A DNA stretch of 64,000 bases, from assembly GCA_905178155.1 (NCBI GenBank), contig CAJINV010000027.1, positions 272,656-336,655 of the forward strand. The letters run 5' to 3'. Below, in pieces: positions 50,933 through 61,072 of this stretch (position 1 is its first letter; each line of letters begins with the position of its first letter). The notes below the pieces were generated by a model. That model ran no database searches. It was not told where the DNA came from and saw only the letters and a program-made list of their open reading frames with translations. The position numbers and the translations under genes were made by a program. This stretch comes from Amoebophrya sp. A120 (Eukaryota > Sar > Dinophyceae > Syndiniales > Amoebophryaceae).

Positions 50933-53900
50933 AGCGACTGACTGCAGCAGGGACGCGTCGTTCGAGTCCTTGACCTCCTTTAAAAATGCCTCTGCATCCT
51001 GCTCATGCGGAATCGCTTTCAAAGCCTGTCTCAAGTCGCGGTCGCCTACCGATCCGACCCCGCCGTAAGAGCGAGCCAACACCTCGCGATCGTCTTGCAA
51101 GATGACGCCCGCTTTCTTGGCCTTCTTCTTGATTAGCTCGTGCTCGCGTCGCTGCTTCCGGGGAACAAAGGCGAGTTCAGGAATCATATACGCGAAGCTT
51201 CCAGACTCGGGTAGGGGCGACTGCTTCGGTTCCAAGAAATCCAAGTCAAAGCTCACTTGCTTGGGCTTCTTCTTCTGTGCGGCAGGAGGATCCGCAGGAG
51301 TATTGGTTTCCTTTAAGTCAATACGTTCTTCACTGGCTCCGTCGGGCGACGCTTTTGTCGCGGTCTTGTTAGCAGCCGGCAGCTTCTCCTCCTCCTCAAG
51401 CACGGCCTTTCCCGACGTATTGGGTTTAGGTAACTCAATATGTCGCGCCGCTTCTTCCTGGCCAGTCTCCGGGCCCTTCGTTTGCAGTGGCGGCAGCGTC
51501 GTCTTTTTCAGCTCTATCACGTCCTCCAACGCGATAGTGTGGAGACGTTTGTTGGGGTTGTGCAACGCAATCATCATGGTGTCCGGAAAGGAATTCACGT
51601 GAAGGACGGCCGGACCAGGGTAGAAGGTCAGCCCCTTGGTCTTCACCTGTTCCGAAACGTCAAGGACATACGCGCACTGCGGGTCGTGGACGAGCGGACG
51701 GACCACGTCCGCAACATCGACTTCGATCTCTTCGCCAGACGGCACCACCAGCATAGTGCCCATCTTGACGTCTTCGCCCATCTTGGACAGCATCCCGTCG
51801 ACTCCGAAGCTGTGTAAGTCCTTGGGCACGTTCCGGGCAACCAAGTAGTTAGGAGCGCGCTCGAACCCCAGCCCGAGCTGCATAAACATGGCGTAGCCGC
51901 AGGCCATGTCTTCAGATAGGTCAGGAACCACCAAAAACTTCACCGCCTGGGACCACGACTTTCCGCCGTTGTTCACCCCTTCGATGGCAGTCTGCAGCGT
52001 CAAGTACTTGGACTGGATCCGACGGGTGTGCTGCTTGCGCCCAAATGTGATAACGACGTCGGCAGTTTCTTCGTGCAGGGCCTTATCGCGGTGTCGATCA
52101 TACATCTCTTGCGAGATGACGCTCTGCTGCTGTCGGTTCACCAGGCAACCCGAGTCCTTCTGGCAACAGACGCGGGCGAAGGCCTGACCGTCATGCACCA
52201 GATTGACCATAACGTAAGGGCCATCCTCTCCGGTTTTCATCAGGTTCATCTCGGCAGCCGGCTCTTCCTTCGGCTCGTCAGCAGGATCCTCCTGGGCTGA
52301 CTTCGGCACCACGGCGTTGCTCCCCACACCGGAAACACTGAACTGATTGCATTCGGCGAACAGCTGGCCACTCTCCGTAACCCAGTAGCGCGCGATCATC
52401 GACTGCAAGTCGTCCTTCAGATTGACGCGCACAGCAGTCAATCCCTCCGGTAGCTTGTACCTGAACTGCTCGGCGGCGAAGATCTGGGTGAGGAACTCGG
52501 AGTCGTGCAAACGCAAGTTGGAAGCTTTGGCCGAGACGAGCTTCGCCTTTCGCGGGGCATCGGTTCCAGTAACAATCACGACCTCCTTCTGGGCCGGAGC
52601 GCTCACCTGCGTGAGGCGGCCGCCACCCTTCCCGTCTTCGCGAATCGCCCACGATGTCGGTGCTCCTTTGCCAGGAGTGATCGTGATCCGCGGGAGAGGA
52701 GCATCTTCTTGTCCCTCCCTTGCCACGGCTCCGCCCGGTGCTGCCACGGGGTTCGCGTCCTCAGCGTTAGCGCCCGCCGCGTTGTCCATATTGCCGAGAG
52801 CACCAGCATCGAAGCCGCGAAGGCCGCCAAACGTAGCCGGCAGCTTGACGAAGGGCACCCGGGAGCACCGATCTAAGGCATCCGCCAGCGGAATATGCTC
52901 GCCCCGAGTCTTCAAGTGCGCCACCTCCTCTTTATGCTTCGAAAATTCTGCGGAATTTATGAAGCGAGTCATTTTGGTGCTACACCCGCAAAGACCCTTC
53001 TTCGTCCAGACACTGCACTTGCCGGCGTCCCGGCGTCGCCGGAATGCGCTGTTCGGTGCACTCGCCCAAAAGGTCGGGCAGCATTCTGCTGCGTCGGGGA
53101 TGCCAGGGCGTGGCGACTCGGGAACCAAGTGAAACACGTCCTTCTTCTCGGCTTCGCTGCAAGTCGGGCAGCGTTTGTTCGCGAGCTGTTCACCGTGAAG
53201 GAGCACTTGCGTCTGTTTCTGCTCGGCCATGTAGTGCTCCTGTGCTCCATGAGCTACCGCTTCGCATTCGTCCTGGTTACTTCCGAAGGCTTGTCGGCGA
53301 CCACCATCTGGGCGGATGGGGTACGGCTGCCCCACATTTCCGTAGGAGTTCTGCTGGTGGGCTGCTTCCAAATCTGGGTCGATTTCTTCCTCTCGCTGTC
53401 CGCCATAGCGGCCGGTCTTCTCAATTTTCGACCTGAGTATCTCCTTCCCCTGCTTCTTGTTCGCCGCCGACCGAATCGGCTCGAGTACCCTCTGCAGGCT
53501 CAGACGGGCCTCAGGAATGTCGTCGATCTTCGTCTCGACACGGCTGACGACCCACGGCGGCAGCCCGGAGTTGTACAGGACGTGGTTGTTCAGGTCTGAC
53601 ATTTCTTGGTTGGTGTCGGCCTCCGTCCCGAGCGACCAGTAAAAGTTTTTGAACTTCTTGCGCGCGCGCATTAGTTCTTCAAATTCGGCAGTAAAGTTGG
53701 AAACAAACGCGGCAAGCTGAGATGGCTGCCCTCCCTCGCATCTGACCGCTTCGAGGGACTTGCGCTGGAGGTCCAGTTCCTTCAATGGTTCCAGTCCCAC
53801 CACCGCCTTCATGTCGTCGACCCAGTCGCGGGCTGCTGCAGCGTGCAAGTCGTCAGTGACGGTCGCCTTGTGGTCACTGATCATGCCGCTAAGCGAGTCG

Positions 53901-54955
53901 CGGACCCGCTTCCAAGCCGTCAGAGCAGTTCCGGTGGTCAGCGTCTCGAGCTGCGCCCACGCAGTTCCTGGCCGACGCTGTTTTACCCAAGACTTATAGG
54001 ACTTCAGCTCGGTGAAGAGCTTCTCCGGGTCCTTCGCCGAAATCTCGATCGTAGCAGCAGCAGGCTTTGCGAAACCGGCGTCCTGCTCTGTTCCCCCAGC
54101 GTCGGGACGACTTAACAGCTTGAGCAGCAGCTCTTCCCCCTTCGTTTCGCGATCAAGCGCGCTGTTGTGGATGACAAAGGTCGCGCGGAACTGACCCTTC
54201 TCGGTCACTTTCAGGGTCACGGGGGTACTGCTCCCGAGGCTCGCCTTCATTTTCTTCGCCAGCTTCTGCTTGAAGATTTCTGCTTCTAGGTGCTTCTTCA
54301 TGTACATTTTCTCGGCGACTACTTCGCCAGCAGTGCCCTCGTCTGTGCATTTCAGGTCCATGAAAACCATGCACGGAATTTTCAACAACTTCTCTTTCAC
54401 CTCTTTCAGTTTCTGACCGTCCTGCTCGTCCTCGCTTAGGTCGTCGAGCACAGCAAGATAAGAGTCGAAGTTGTTACGGAGCTGACCAGTCTCGAGACGA
54501 GTCTCGAGGACGACTTCGGGCAAAACTTCTTCTTCAACATCTTCAGCGTGGCCGTCGAGGTCCTCGCTGCCCCAGTCGCCTTGGGCCTCCTGCTGCTGTT
54601 CCCCGCTGTGGAGGTTCTGGCGGACGGTTCTTGCGCGGGGACGACGTGCCCCCTTCTGTTCGCCGTTCGGGTCATGAAGGACCGCGGTCCCTTCCACGAT
54701 CTGGGACCAATACTTCCTGTCCAGGTCCGACTTGCTTACCGAATTTCGCAAACTGATTTGCAAAAATTGACCGAGTTGCTCCGCGTAAGCGTGGCGGGGC
54801 ACACTAATGAAGCGCGCTCCGTCGGCGTACTCCGCAGTAAAGTAGAAGCAGCTTCCTCTATACCCTACGCAGATGAATGAGCGGCCGTCTTGATGCTCAT
54901 AGCCTTCTCCGGGTTTTAGCGTCGGCCCGGCGGCGAAGACGTTCGTCGTTGCCAT
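50930..54955 (-). CDS. Gag and aspartic protease
   Basis: Starting at ATG 54955 it encodes about 1340 residues. An N-terminal helical Gag-like part contains LEAEIFKQKLAKKMKASLGS and WVDDMKAVVGLEPLKELDLQ. A Cys cluster (RCPTCSEAE .. KCSVWTKKGLCGCSTKM) stands where a nucleocapsid knuckle would be. A retropepsin-like domain follows, with catalytic DSG at 52148-52156 and the later FLVVPDLSEDMACGYAMF strand. The C-terminal segment is rich in Lys, Glu and Pro. The open frame extends upstream to 55105 but without ATG. It ends in TGA 50930-50932, after which the same frame continues into RT. Confidence 0.85.
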   Translation of the reverse strand: MATTNVFAAGPTLKPGEGYEHQDGRSFICVGYRGSCFYFTAEYADGARFISVPRHAYAEQLGQFLQISLRNSVSKSDLDRKYWSQIVEGTAVLHDPNGEQKGARRPRARTVRQNLHSGEQQQEAQGDWGSEDLDGHAEDVEEEVLPEVVLETRLETGQLRNNFDSYLAVLDDLSEDEQDGQKLKEVKEKLLKIPCMVFMDLKCTDEGTAGEVVAEKMYMKKHLEAEIFKQKLAKKMKASLGSSTPVTLKVTEKGQFRATFVIHNSALDRETKGEELLLKLLSRPDAGGTEQDAGFAKPAAATIEISAKDPEKLFTELKSYKSWVKQRRPGTAWAQLETLTTGTALTAWKRVRDSLSGMISDHKATVTDDLHAAAARDWVDDMKAVVGLEPLKELDLQRKSLEAVRCEGGQPSQLAAFVSNFTAEFEELMRARKKFKNFYWSLGTEADTNQEMSDLNNHVLYNSGLPPWVVSRVETKIDDIPEARLSLQRVLEPIRSAANKKQGKEILRSKIEKTGRYGGQREEEIDPDLEAAHQQNSYGNVGQPYPIRPDGGRRQAFGSNQDECEAVAHGAQEHYMAEQKQTQVLLHGEQLANKRCPTCSEAEKKDVFHLVPESPRPGIPDAAECCPTFWASAPNSAFRRRRDAGKCSVWTKKGLCGCSTKMTRFINSAEFSKHKEEVAHLKTRGEHIPLADALDRCSRVPFVKLPATFGGLRGFDAGALGNMDNAAGANAEDANPVAAPGGAVAREGQEDAPLPRITITPGKGAPTSWAIREDGKGGGRLTQVSAPAQKEVVIVTGTDAPRKAKLVSAKASNLRLHDSEFLTQIFAAEQFRYKLPEGLTAVRVNLKDDLQSMIARYWVTESGQLFAECNQFSVSGVGSNAVVPKSAQEDPADEPKEEPAAEMNLMKTGEDGPYVMVNLVHDGQAFARVCCQKDSGCLVNRQQQSVISQEMYDRHRDKALHEETADVVITFGRKQHTRRIQSKYLTLQTAIEGVNNGGKSWSQAVKFLVVPDLSEDMACGYAMFMQLGLGFERAPNYLVARNVPKDLHSFGVDGMLSKMGEDVKMGTMLVVPSGEEIEVDVADVVRPLVHDPQCAYVLDVSEQVKTKGLTFYPGPAVLHVNSFPDTMMIALHNPNKRLHTIALEDVIELKKTTLPPLQTKGPETGQEEAARHIELPKPNTSGKAVLEEEEKLPAANKTATKASPDGASEERIDLKETNTPADPPAAQKKKPKQVSFDLDFLEPKQSPLPESGSFAYMIPELAFVPRKQRREHELIKKKAKKAGVILQDDREVLARSYGGVGSVGDRDLRQALKAIPHEQDAEAFLKEVKDSNDASLLQSVA

Positions 54956-55089
54956 CTTGACGCGGTGGGTTCGTGGTTGTGGAAGTTTTTTCGGGTTGGT
55001 GGGGCTGTAGTAGTCTTCGGGGTCGATAGTTGTAGTGGCGCTGTGGGAGTCTTCGGGGTCGATGGTTGTCGTGCCCAGGTTGTCGTAGA

Positions 55090-55104
55090 TCAGCTGATGC
55101 ACCA
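55090..55104 (-). other. Candidate primer-binding site
   Basis: Three bases inside the 5' LTR the minus strand reads TGGTGCATCAGCTGA. TGG is the expected complement of a tRNA CCA end. The tRNA identity cannot be decided by eye. Confidence 0.4.
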
Positions 55105-55107
55105 CTT

Positions 55108-56151
55108 TGAGTAATTCGTCGCTCCTGACAGCAATTTATCACGACTTCGAGCACCGACGGCAGAGGTTTTTCCGTAGACTTCCGCTGCAACAATTGCAAC
55201 GTCGTCTTCGAATGCGGTCGACCTTACAGCTCTTCTATTTCGCTCTTCTAACTTCTCCCTTCTAGGTATTGAAATAACTCGCTCCAGTAGTCTTCTACAC
55301 TTTCTAGCTGTCAGCGGGTTTTCTCGAGAGTCAGCAGATCCTCGACAGCACTTCAACTTCAACAGCACAGAGAAAGCAGCTTTGACACTTATCTTCGACT
55401 TCAGTAGGGACAGCAACAGCAACAGCGACTTCGACAGCAAAAAGGACGACTTCGACTACAGCAGGATCATGAAACTCCTGACGTATTGGGTTAAGGTAAT
55501 CCAATATGTCGCGGGTCTTCGTTCTCGAACAAAATACAAATTCTACCGTCTTAGATTAGCCCGGAAACAAGTGGTCGGCGGGAGTTGCAGCTTCCAACCA
55601 AGCGCAAGTACGGAGGTTCACGGGGTGCGAGTGTATCTTGTTTGTCAGTCAAGCGGAATCTTAAAAGGGCCCAAGATTGTGCCAAAATCCTGTGAGTATG
55701 AAACCAAGATAACCCGTAACGCATAGAAGGCCGTTTTCGTATTGCATTTTTCGAGGTTTTCGCTTTCGATATCGCAAACGTGGCATCTTGATCATGGGCC
55801 TTGCATTTACATCCGCATTCGATTGCTCTAGCGGAGGAGGTGCCGAAATTGTTCAACGTATTGGTTTAAGGTAACCCAATACGTTAGCAAATGGATCAAG
55901 TAGCACAGAAGTGATTCAAATTATTTCGATGAAATTGAACGAAAGCATTGAAATCCGCGGACCATTTAGATCAAAAGGGTACGAAATTTGTATTGAAATC
56001 AACTACATCAATACTACATGAGCCTTCAGAGTGTTGAACTTTTTCGGGTCTCGATAAATCGAATAGATCAATGAACTTTGTGGAGCTCTTTTGCCAACCT
56101 ATTGACTTCCCGATCTGCATCATTTCTACGCTCAGGATCTCAATTTACTCA
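55108..56151 (-). repeat. 5' LTR (right copy)
   Basis: 1044 bp, TGAGTAA...TTACTCA, about 97 percent identical to the left LTR. A frame reading MLSKSLLLLLSLLKSK occurs in both LTRs on the minus strand but is only repeat sequence. Confidence 0.93.
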
Positions 56152-56159
56152 AAAGAAGC

Positions 56160-57600
56160 CGCAAATGTTGCTTTTGCGTATCATTTATCGCTGTATAGTG
56201 ATTCTGGCTGGAAATACGCTAATTAACAAGCACCGCATAGCGCTTCGGGCTGCGGGGTGGACAGGCGCTGTCGTTTTCTTTTTTGTAGCGAATTGGTTGA
56301 AAATCTTTTCTCTGCGTGGATTCAAAAACTGAGCAATGAAGTACTCGAAAGGAATTGGCAACATTTGACAAAACTCCACGACATTCGCGAAGCGGTGAAA
56401 ATAATTTTCAACATGTAATTGCATTCCAGAAGATCTGCAAACATGTTCGAGAAAGTTTTGCATTCGATATCAAAATGTCAGCAATCGTAATTTCTAGTAG
56501 TGTCTAAAAAAATAAATGCATCGCCATAGCCGCAAACGATGCATTTGCGAATTTGCGCACATTATTTTTTATTTTTGCTGGAGCTTCACTGCATAATTTG
56601 GCGGAGCAAGGCGCTGGCGTTTTCTTCTTCGCACCGCAATCAACGTTGCAAAAAAAGGCGCCGGCGTTTTGTTACCTATTTTTCCAAAATAATGCGCAAG
56701 AAACTGCGGCGGCGTTTTGCTTTCCATCGATCCTTCGCGAAACGCTGGAAATATCTTTTAACATATGGGCGCGCAAAAACATTCGCGGAGGTTCTTTATT
56801 TGATATCACAAGGACACGAAAGTGCATGTATAATAGTGCTGAACTATTTAAACGTATCTTCTAACACGCAAACACTGCATTTGCGGAGCATTGATCACAT
56901 TTGCAAAATGTTGACTGGAGCTAAACTACAGAACTGCGTAGCAAAGAGCGTGGGGCAGACGCTAGCTATTTTTGTTGTGTCGTACTTTTATCATTCTCTT
57001 TCAAATCCATTCCAAAACTGAACAGTCAAATAAATATTCGAAAGGCGTCGGCAACAGAACTTGACGACATTCCTGAAGCTGTGGAAATGTTTGCCAACAT
57101 TTGATTGCAAAAGCATTCGAATACGTTCTTCATTTGAGATCACAAAGAAACTAAATGCGTTTTACACAAGTGATGCAGACTGTGATAATACTGAAGACAC
57201 CGCAAATGCTGCGTTTGCGAATCATATATGCCTTTTGAGAAATTTTGGCCGGGGATCCGATAAAGAACAAACAAGGCGTAGCGCTTCGGGCTGTGCTGTG
57301 GTGTTGGCGCTGATTTGACCATCAAAGTTGAAAACTATTTGAAATTATTTATTCCGGTAAACATTTTGAAATTCCGCGGATACACCACAAGAATATTCAA
57401 AATGTTTACCGGAATACATAATTTCAAATAGTTTTCAACTATAAAATTCAAATCAGCGCCATCATGTGAACAGGCGCTGGCGTTTTTTTTTTCGCACCGC
57501 AATCAACGTTGCAAAAAAAGGCGCCGGCGTCTTTTTAGCTATTTTTCCAAAATAATGTGCAAGAAACTGCGGCGGCGTTTTGCTTTCCATCGATTGCGAA
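56160..57600. repeat. About 866-bp tandem/dispersed repeat family, copy 1
   Basis: The segment at 56606-56730 (CAAGGCGCTGGCGTTTTC .. TTGCTTTCCATCGAT) returns at 57473-57595, giving a period of about 866 bp. The same modules recur at 61990-63100 in circularly permuted order. No coding function seen; many frames are open by chance. Confidence 0.7.
57304..57461. mobile_element. Fold-back hairpin element, copy 1
   Basis: Inverted arms of about 65 bp (TTGGCGCTGATTTGA .. GTTGAAAACTATTTGAAAT .. AACATTTTGAA) and their complement flank a loop of about 26 bp (ATTCCGCGGATACACCACAA..). MITE-like, or a source of hairpin RNA. It is internal to the 866-bp repeat family. Confidence 0.75.
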
Positions 57601-57794
57601 ATCGGCAGCGACGGTTCGCAATGCCTCGCATGCTTTGAGTCGCTCGGTGGCGTCTTTTTTTTCCAACCGGTTGCGCGGCAACTGCCGCCCCAGGCGGCGG
57701 AAATGTCGGCAGCAAGCAGTTGGCTACTTGGGTTGCAAAACTGAACAGGCTGACCGCCATACCATCAACAACTGGAGCCGGTGACTTTTTTCAC

Positions 57795-58160
57795 CGGCAG
57801 CGTACTACGGGCAGCCTGGCGCAGAATGTTACAAACCGACCCAGCCGAGCAGCTTCCTACGAGCAGGACCGCCTCCGTCATGGCGTGCGAGGTAGAAAGC
57901 GCGAACGCGGAGAGCCGCCACGCCGCACGGCACTACGCGCAGCCTGTTGCAGAACGTGGCAAACCGAACCAGCCGGGCAGCATCCAACCGGGCCGCCTCT
58001 CTCATAGCATCTGGGCGGGGAAGTGCGAAACCGGGCAGCCTTCTATCCGCGCGGTACTATGCGCGGCCTGGTGCAGAACGTTGCAAACCGAGCGGGCCGG
58101 GGAGCTTCCGACCGAACAGCCGGGAGGCGCGGACCCGGACCGCCTCCGATCCGCGCGCTG
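57795..58160. repeat. About 120-bp tandem repeat, three diverged units
   Basis: CTACG.GCAGCCTG.TGCAGAA.GT followed by CAAACCGA.CC.GCCG.GCAGC recurs at about 57797, 57930 and 58047. GC-rich with no gene evidence. Confidence 0.65.
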
Positions 58161-58198
58161 ACCCTAAAAAAAAAAGCCCAAAACTGGCCACCTTGGGC

Positions 58199-59569
58199 GT
58201 CGATTAGCTCTCCACGGTGGGAATCTGGCCGCCCGTGGTCCTTTTTGCTGCCGGTCTTGGTTTGGGGTTTTAGAATCCCCAAACCCGTGGAACTTGGCGC
58301 CGGAGTTTTCTCGTTGAAACTGTAATCGACGCGGCCCGCGTCGATTAGCTCTCCACGGTGGGAATCTGGCCCCCCGCGGTCCTTTTTGCTGCCGGTCTTG
58401 GTTTGGGGTTTTAGAATCCCCAAGGCCGTGGAACTTGGCGGCGGAGCTTTCTGGTCGAAACTGTAATCGACGCGGCCCGCGTCGATTAGCTCTCCACGGT
58501 GGGAATCTTGCCCCCCGAGGTCCTTTTTGCTGCCGGTCTTGGTTTGGGGTTTTAGAATCCCCAAGGCCGTGGAACTTGGCGGCGGAGCTTTCTGGTTGAA
58601 ACTGTAATCGACGCGGCCCGCGTCGATTAGCTCTTCACGGTAAGAATCTGGCCCCCCGTGGTCCTTTTTGCTGCCGGTCTAGGTTTGGGAGTTTAGAACC
58701 CCCAAGGCCGTGGAACTTGGCGGCGGAGCTTTCTAGTTGAAACTGTAAGCGACGCGGCCCGCGTCGATTAGCTCTCCACGGTGGCAATCTGGCCCCCCGT
58801 GGTCCTTTTTGCTGCCGGTCTTGGTTTGGGATTTTAGAATCCCCAAGGCCGTGGAACTTGGCGGCGGAGCTTTCTAGTTGAAACGGTAATCGACGCGGCC
58901 CGCGTCGATTAGCTCTTCACGGTTGGAATCTGGCCCCCCGTGGTCCTTTTTGCTGCCGGTCTTGGTTTGGGATTTTAGAATCCCCCGGGCCGTGGAACTT
59001 GGCGGCGGAGTTTTCTAGTTGAAACTGTAAGTGACGCGGCCCGCATCGCTTAGCTCTCCACGGTGAAAATCTGGCCCCCCGTGGTCCTTTTTGCTGCCGG
59101 TCTTGGTTTGGGCTTTTAGAATCCCCAAGGCCGTGGAACTTGGCGGCGGGGCTTTCTAGTTGACACTGTAATCGACGCGGCCCGCGTCGATTAGCTCTCC
59201 ACGGTGGGAATCTGGCCCCCCGTGGTCCTTTTTGCTGCCGGTCTTGGTTTGGGATTTTAGAATCCCCAAGGCCGTGGAACTTGGCGGCGGAGTTTTCTTG
59301 TTGAAACTGTAAGGGACGCGGCCCGCGTCGCTTAGCTCTCCACGGTGGGAATCTGGCCCCCCGTGGTCCTTTTTGCTGCCGGTCTTGGTTTGGGGTTTTA
59401 GAATCCCCAAGGCCGTGGAACTTGGCGACGGAGTTTTCTTGTTGAAACTGTAAGGGACGCGGCCCGCGTCGCTTAGCTCTCCACGGTGGGAATCTGGCCC
59501 CCCGTGGTCCTTTTTGCTGCCGCTCTTGGTTTGGGATTTTAGAATCCCCAAGGCCGTGGAACTTGGAGC
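58199..59569. repeat. 141-bp satellite, ten units
   Basis: Unit starts CGTCGATTAGCTCTCCACGG at 58199, 58339, 58480, 58621, 58762, 58903, 59044, 59185, 59326 and 59467, with a period of 140-141 bp and strong identity. Every unit contains the palindrome TCGACGCGGCCCGCGTCGA across the unit border. Because 141 is a multiple of three, long frames stay open on the minus strand, giving a 47-residue repeat; I do not regard this as a gene. Confidence 0.93.
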
Positions 59570-60090
59570 AACTTTTTTCGGGTCTGGTCTCCTTTCCGGG
59601 GCCATACCAGGGGGGAAAGGGGCAGCAGATGAAAATCTTTGCTCCGGGTCGCGCGAACTCCGCGCCACCCGGGACAACTTTTTTCGGATCTGGTCTGCTT
59701 TCCGGCGCCATACCATGGGGAAAAGGGACAGCAGATGAAAATCTTTGTTCCGGGTGGCGCGAACTCCGCGCCACCCGGAGCAACTTTTTTCGGATCTGGT
59801 CTGCTTTCCGGCGCCATACCATAAGGGAAAGGGGCAGCAGATGAAAATCTTTGTTCCGGGTGGCGCGAACTCCGCGCCACCCGGAACAACTTTTTTCGGA
59901 TCTGGTCTGCTTTCCGGCGCCATACCATGGGGCAAAGCGTCAGCAGATGAAAATCTTTGTTCCGGGTGGCGCGAACTCCGCGCCACCCGGAGCAACTTCT
60001 TCTGGATCTGGCCTGCTTTCCGGTCCCATACCATGGCGGAAAGGGACAGCAGGCGAAAATCTTTGTTCCGGGTGGCGCGAGGTTCGCTGT
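59569..60090. repeat. 106-bp satellite, five units
   Basis: GCAACTTTTTTCGGATCTGG repeats at about 59567, 59673, 59779, 59885 and 59991. Each unit has the hairpin with arms CCGGGTGGCGCG / CGCGCCACCCGG around AACTC. It follows the 141-bp array directly. Confidence 0.92.
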
Positions 60091-60263
60091 GGCCACAGCG
60101 TGGGAGTTTGCTCTCAGTGTCCCAGGATTTTCACACCCCGAAGGGTTGCCCCGGTCGCCCCTTGCCTTGGCGCCTGCTTCTCCTTGTTTCCTTGCCTTCG
60201 TTGGTTGGGTCAGCTGGCGGGCAGCTGGAGGCCGACAAACACGGCCGGGGGGTGTGGTTTTGC

Positions 60264-61072
60264 ATCAGGGTGCGCGCGTGCTCCCTGATAGAAAAGACCC
60301 ACTTCTATTAGCGGGGCACCCTCATGGACAGCGAGCTGGTGGAGATCTATCAGGGGGCACCCGTGCCCCCTGATGGATAGGAAGTTGGTGATGATATAGC
60401 AGGGGGCACGTGTGCCGCCTGATGGGAAGCGAGCTGGTCACGTTTCTATCAGGGGGCACGCGTGCACCCTGATGCTAAACCCCAGGCCCGGTCGAGACAT
60501 TTCAAAAGTTTACTGTTATCGTGCAGCGGAATCCGCGAAGTTTTAAAGTTTTATTTTTATTGACGCAGAAAAGCACGCGCAGGCGTATTGCTGCCGCAAA
60601 GAAAAACGCATCTTCTATCAGGGGCACGCGTGCCCTCTGATAGAAGTGCCCCCTTCCAGTAGGGGGCACGCGTGCCCCTTGATGGCAAGCGAGCTGGTCG
60701 CGTTTCTATCGGCGGGCACGCGTGCACCCTGATGCAAAGCCACAGGTCGTGGGCGAGACATTTCAAAGTTTTATTTTTATCGCGCAGCAGAATCCGCGAA
60801 ATTTCAAAGTTTTATTTTTATTGAAGCAAAAAAGCACTCACAGGCCTATTGCTGCCGGGAAGAAAAACACTTCTAGCATCAGGGGGCACGCGTGCGCCCT
60901 GATGCAAAGCCACAGGCCCGGGTCGAGACATTTTGCAGTTTTATTTCCATTGCGCAGCAGAATCCGCGAAATTTGCACACTTTATTTTCATCGAAGCAAA
61001 AAAGCGTCTGCAGGCGTATTGCTGCCGGAAAGGAAAACGCTTCCGCTATCAGGGGGCACGCGTAGGTGGCGG
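60264..61072. repeat. Dispersed palindrome repeat (ATCAGGGGGCACGCGTGCCC..)
   Basis: Copies of a palindrome with arms ATCAGGGGGCACG / CGTGCCCCCTGAT lie near 60264, 60348, 60399, 60450, 60617, 60660, 60708 and 60878, with a half copy at 61050. Between some of them about 170-bp modules (AAGCCACAGG..CGAGACATTT..CAGAATCCGCGAAATTT..GTATTGCTGCCGG) are repeated three times. Confidence 0.85.

Larger units (their letters stand above)
45892..56151 (-). mobile_element. Complete Ty3/Gypsy-type LTR retrotransposon
   Basis: The about 10.26-kb element has direct LTRs at 45892-46953 and 55108-56151. They start TGAGTAA and end TTACTCA (7-bp inverted ends) and are flanked by the 4-bp duplication AAAG (45888-45891 and 56152-56155). 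The coding strand is minus. In that strand a polypurine tract (GGGGGGAATT, 46954-46963) lies directly before the 3' LTR. Domain order is Gag, zinc-knuckle-like Cys cluster, aspartic protease, reverse transcriptase, RNase H, integrase, which is the Ty3/Gypsy order. The LTRs are about 97 percent identical by eye plus one 18-bp indel, so it is fairly recent. One UGA and three frame changes interrupt the polyprotein. Confidence 0.93.

Noticed and set aside
55090-55440. Leucine-rich minus frame (MLSKSLLLLLSLLKSK), also at 45595-46224
   Set aside because: It lies in both LTRs and crosses an LTR border in the left copy, so it is repeat sequence and not a gene.
58917-60096. Minus-strand frames of 185-301 codons encoding FHGLGDSK-type repeats
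   Set aside because: They are translations of the 141-bp and 106-bp satellites. There is no start context, no domain, and openness follows from the unit length.
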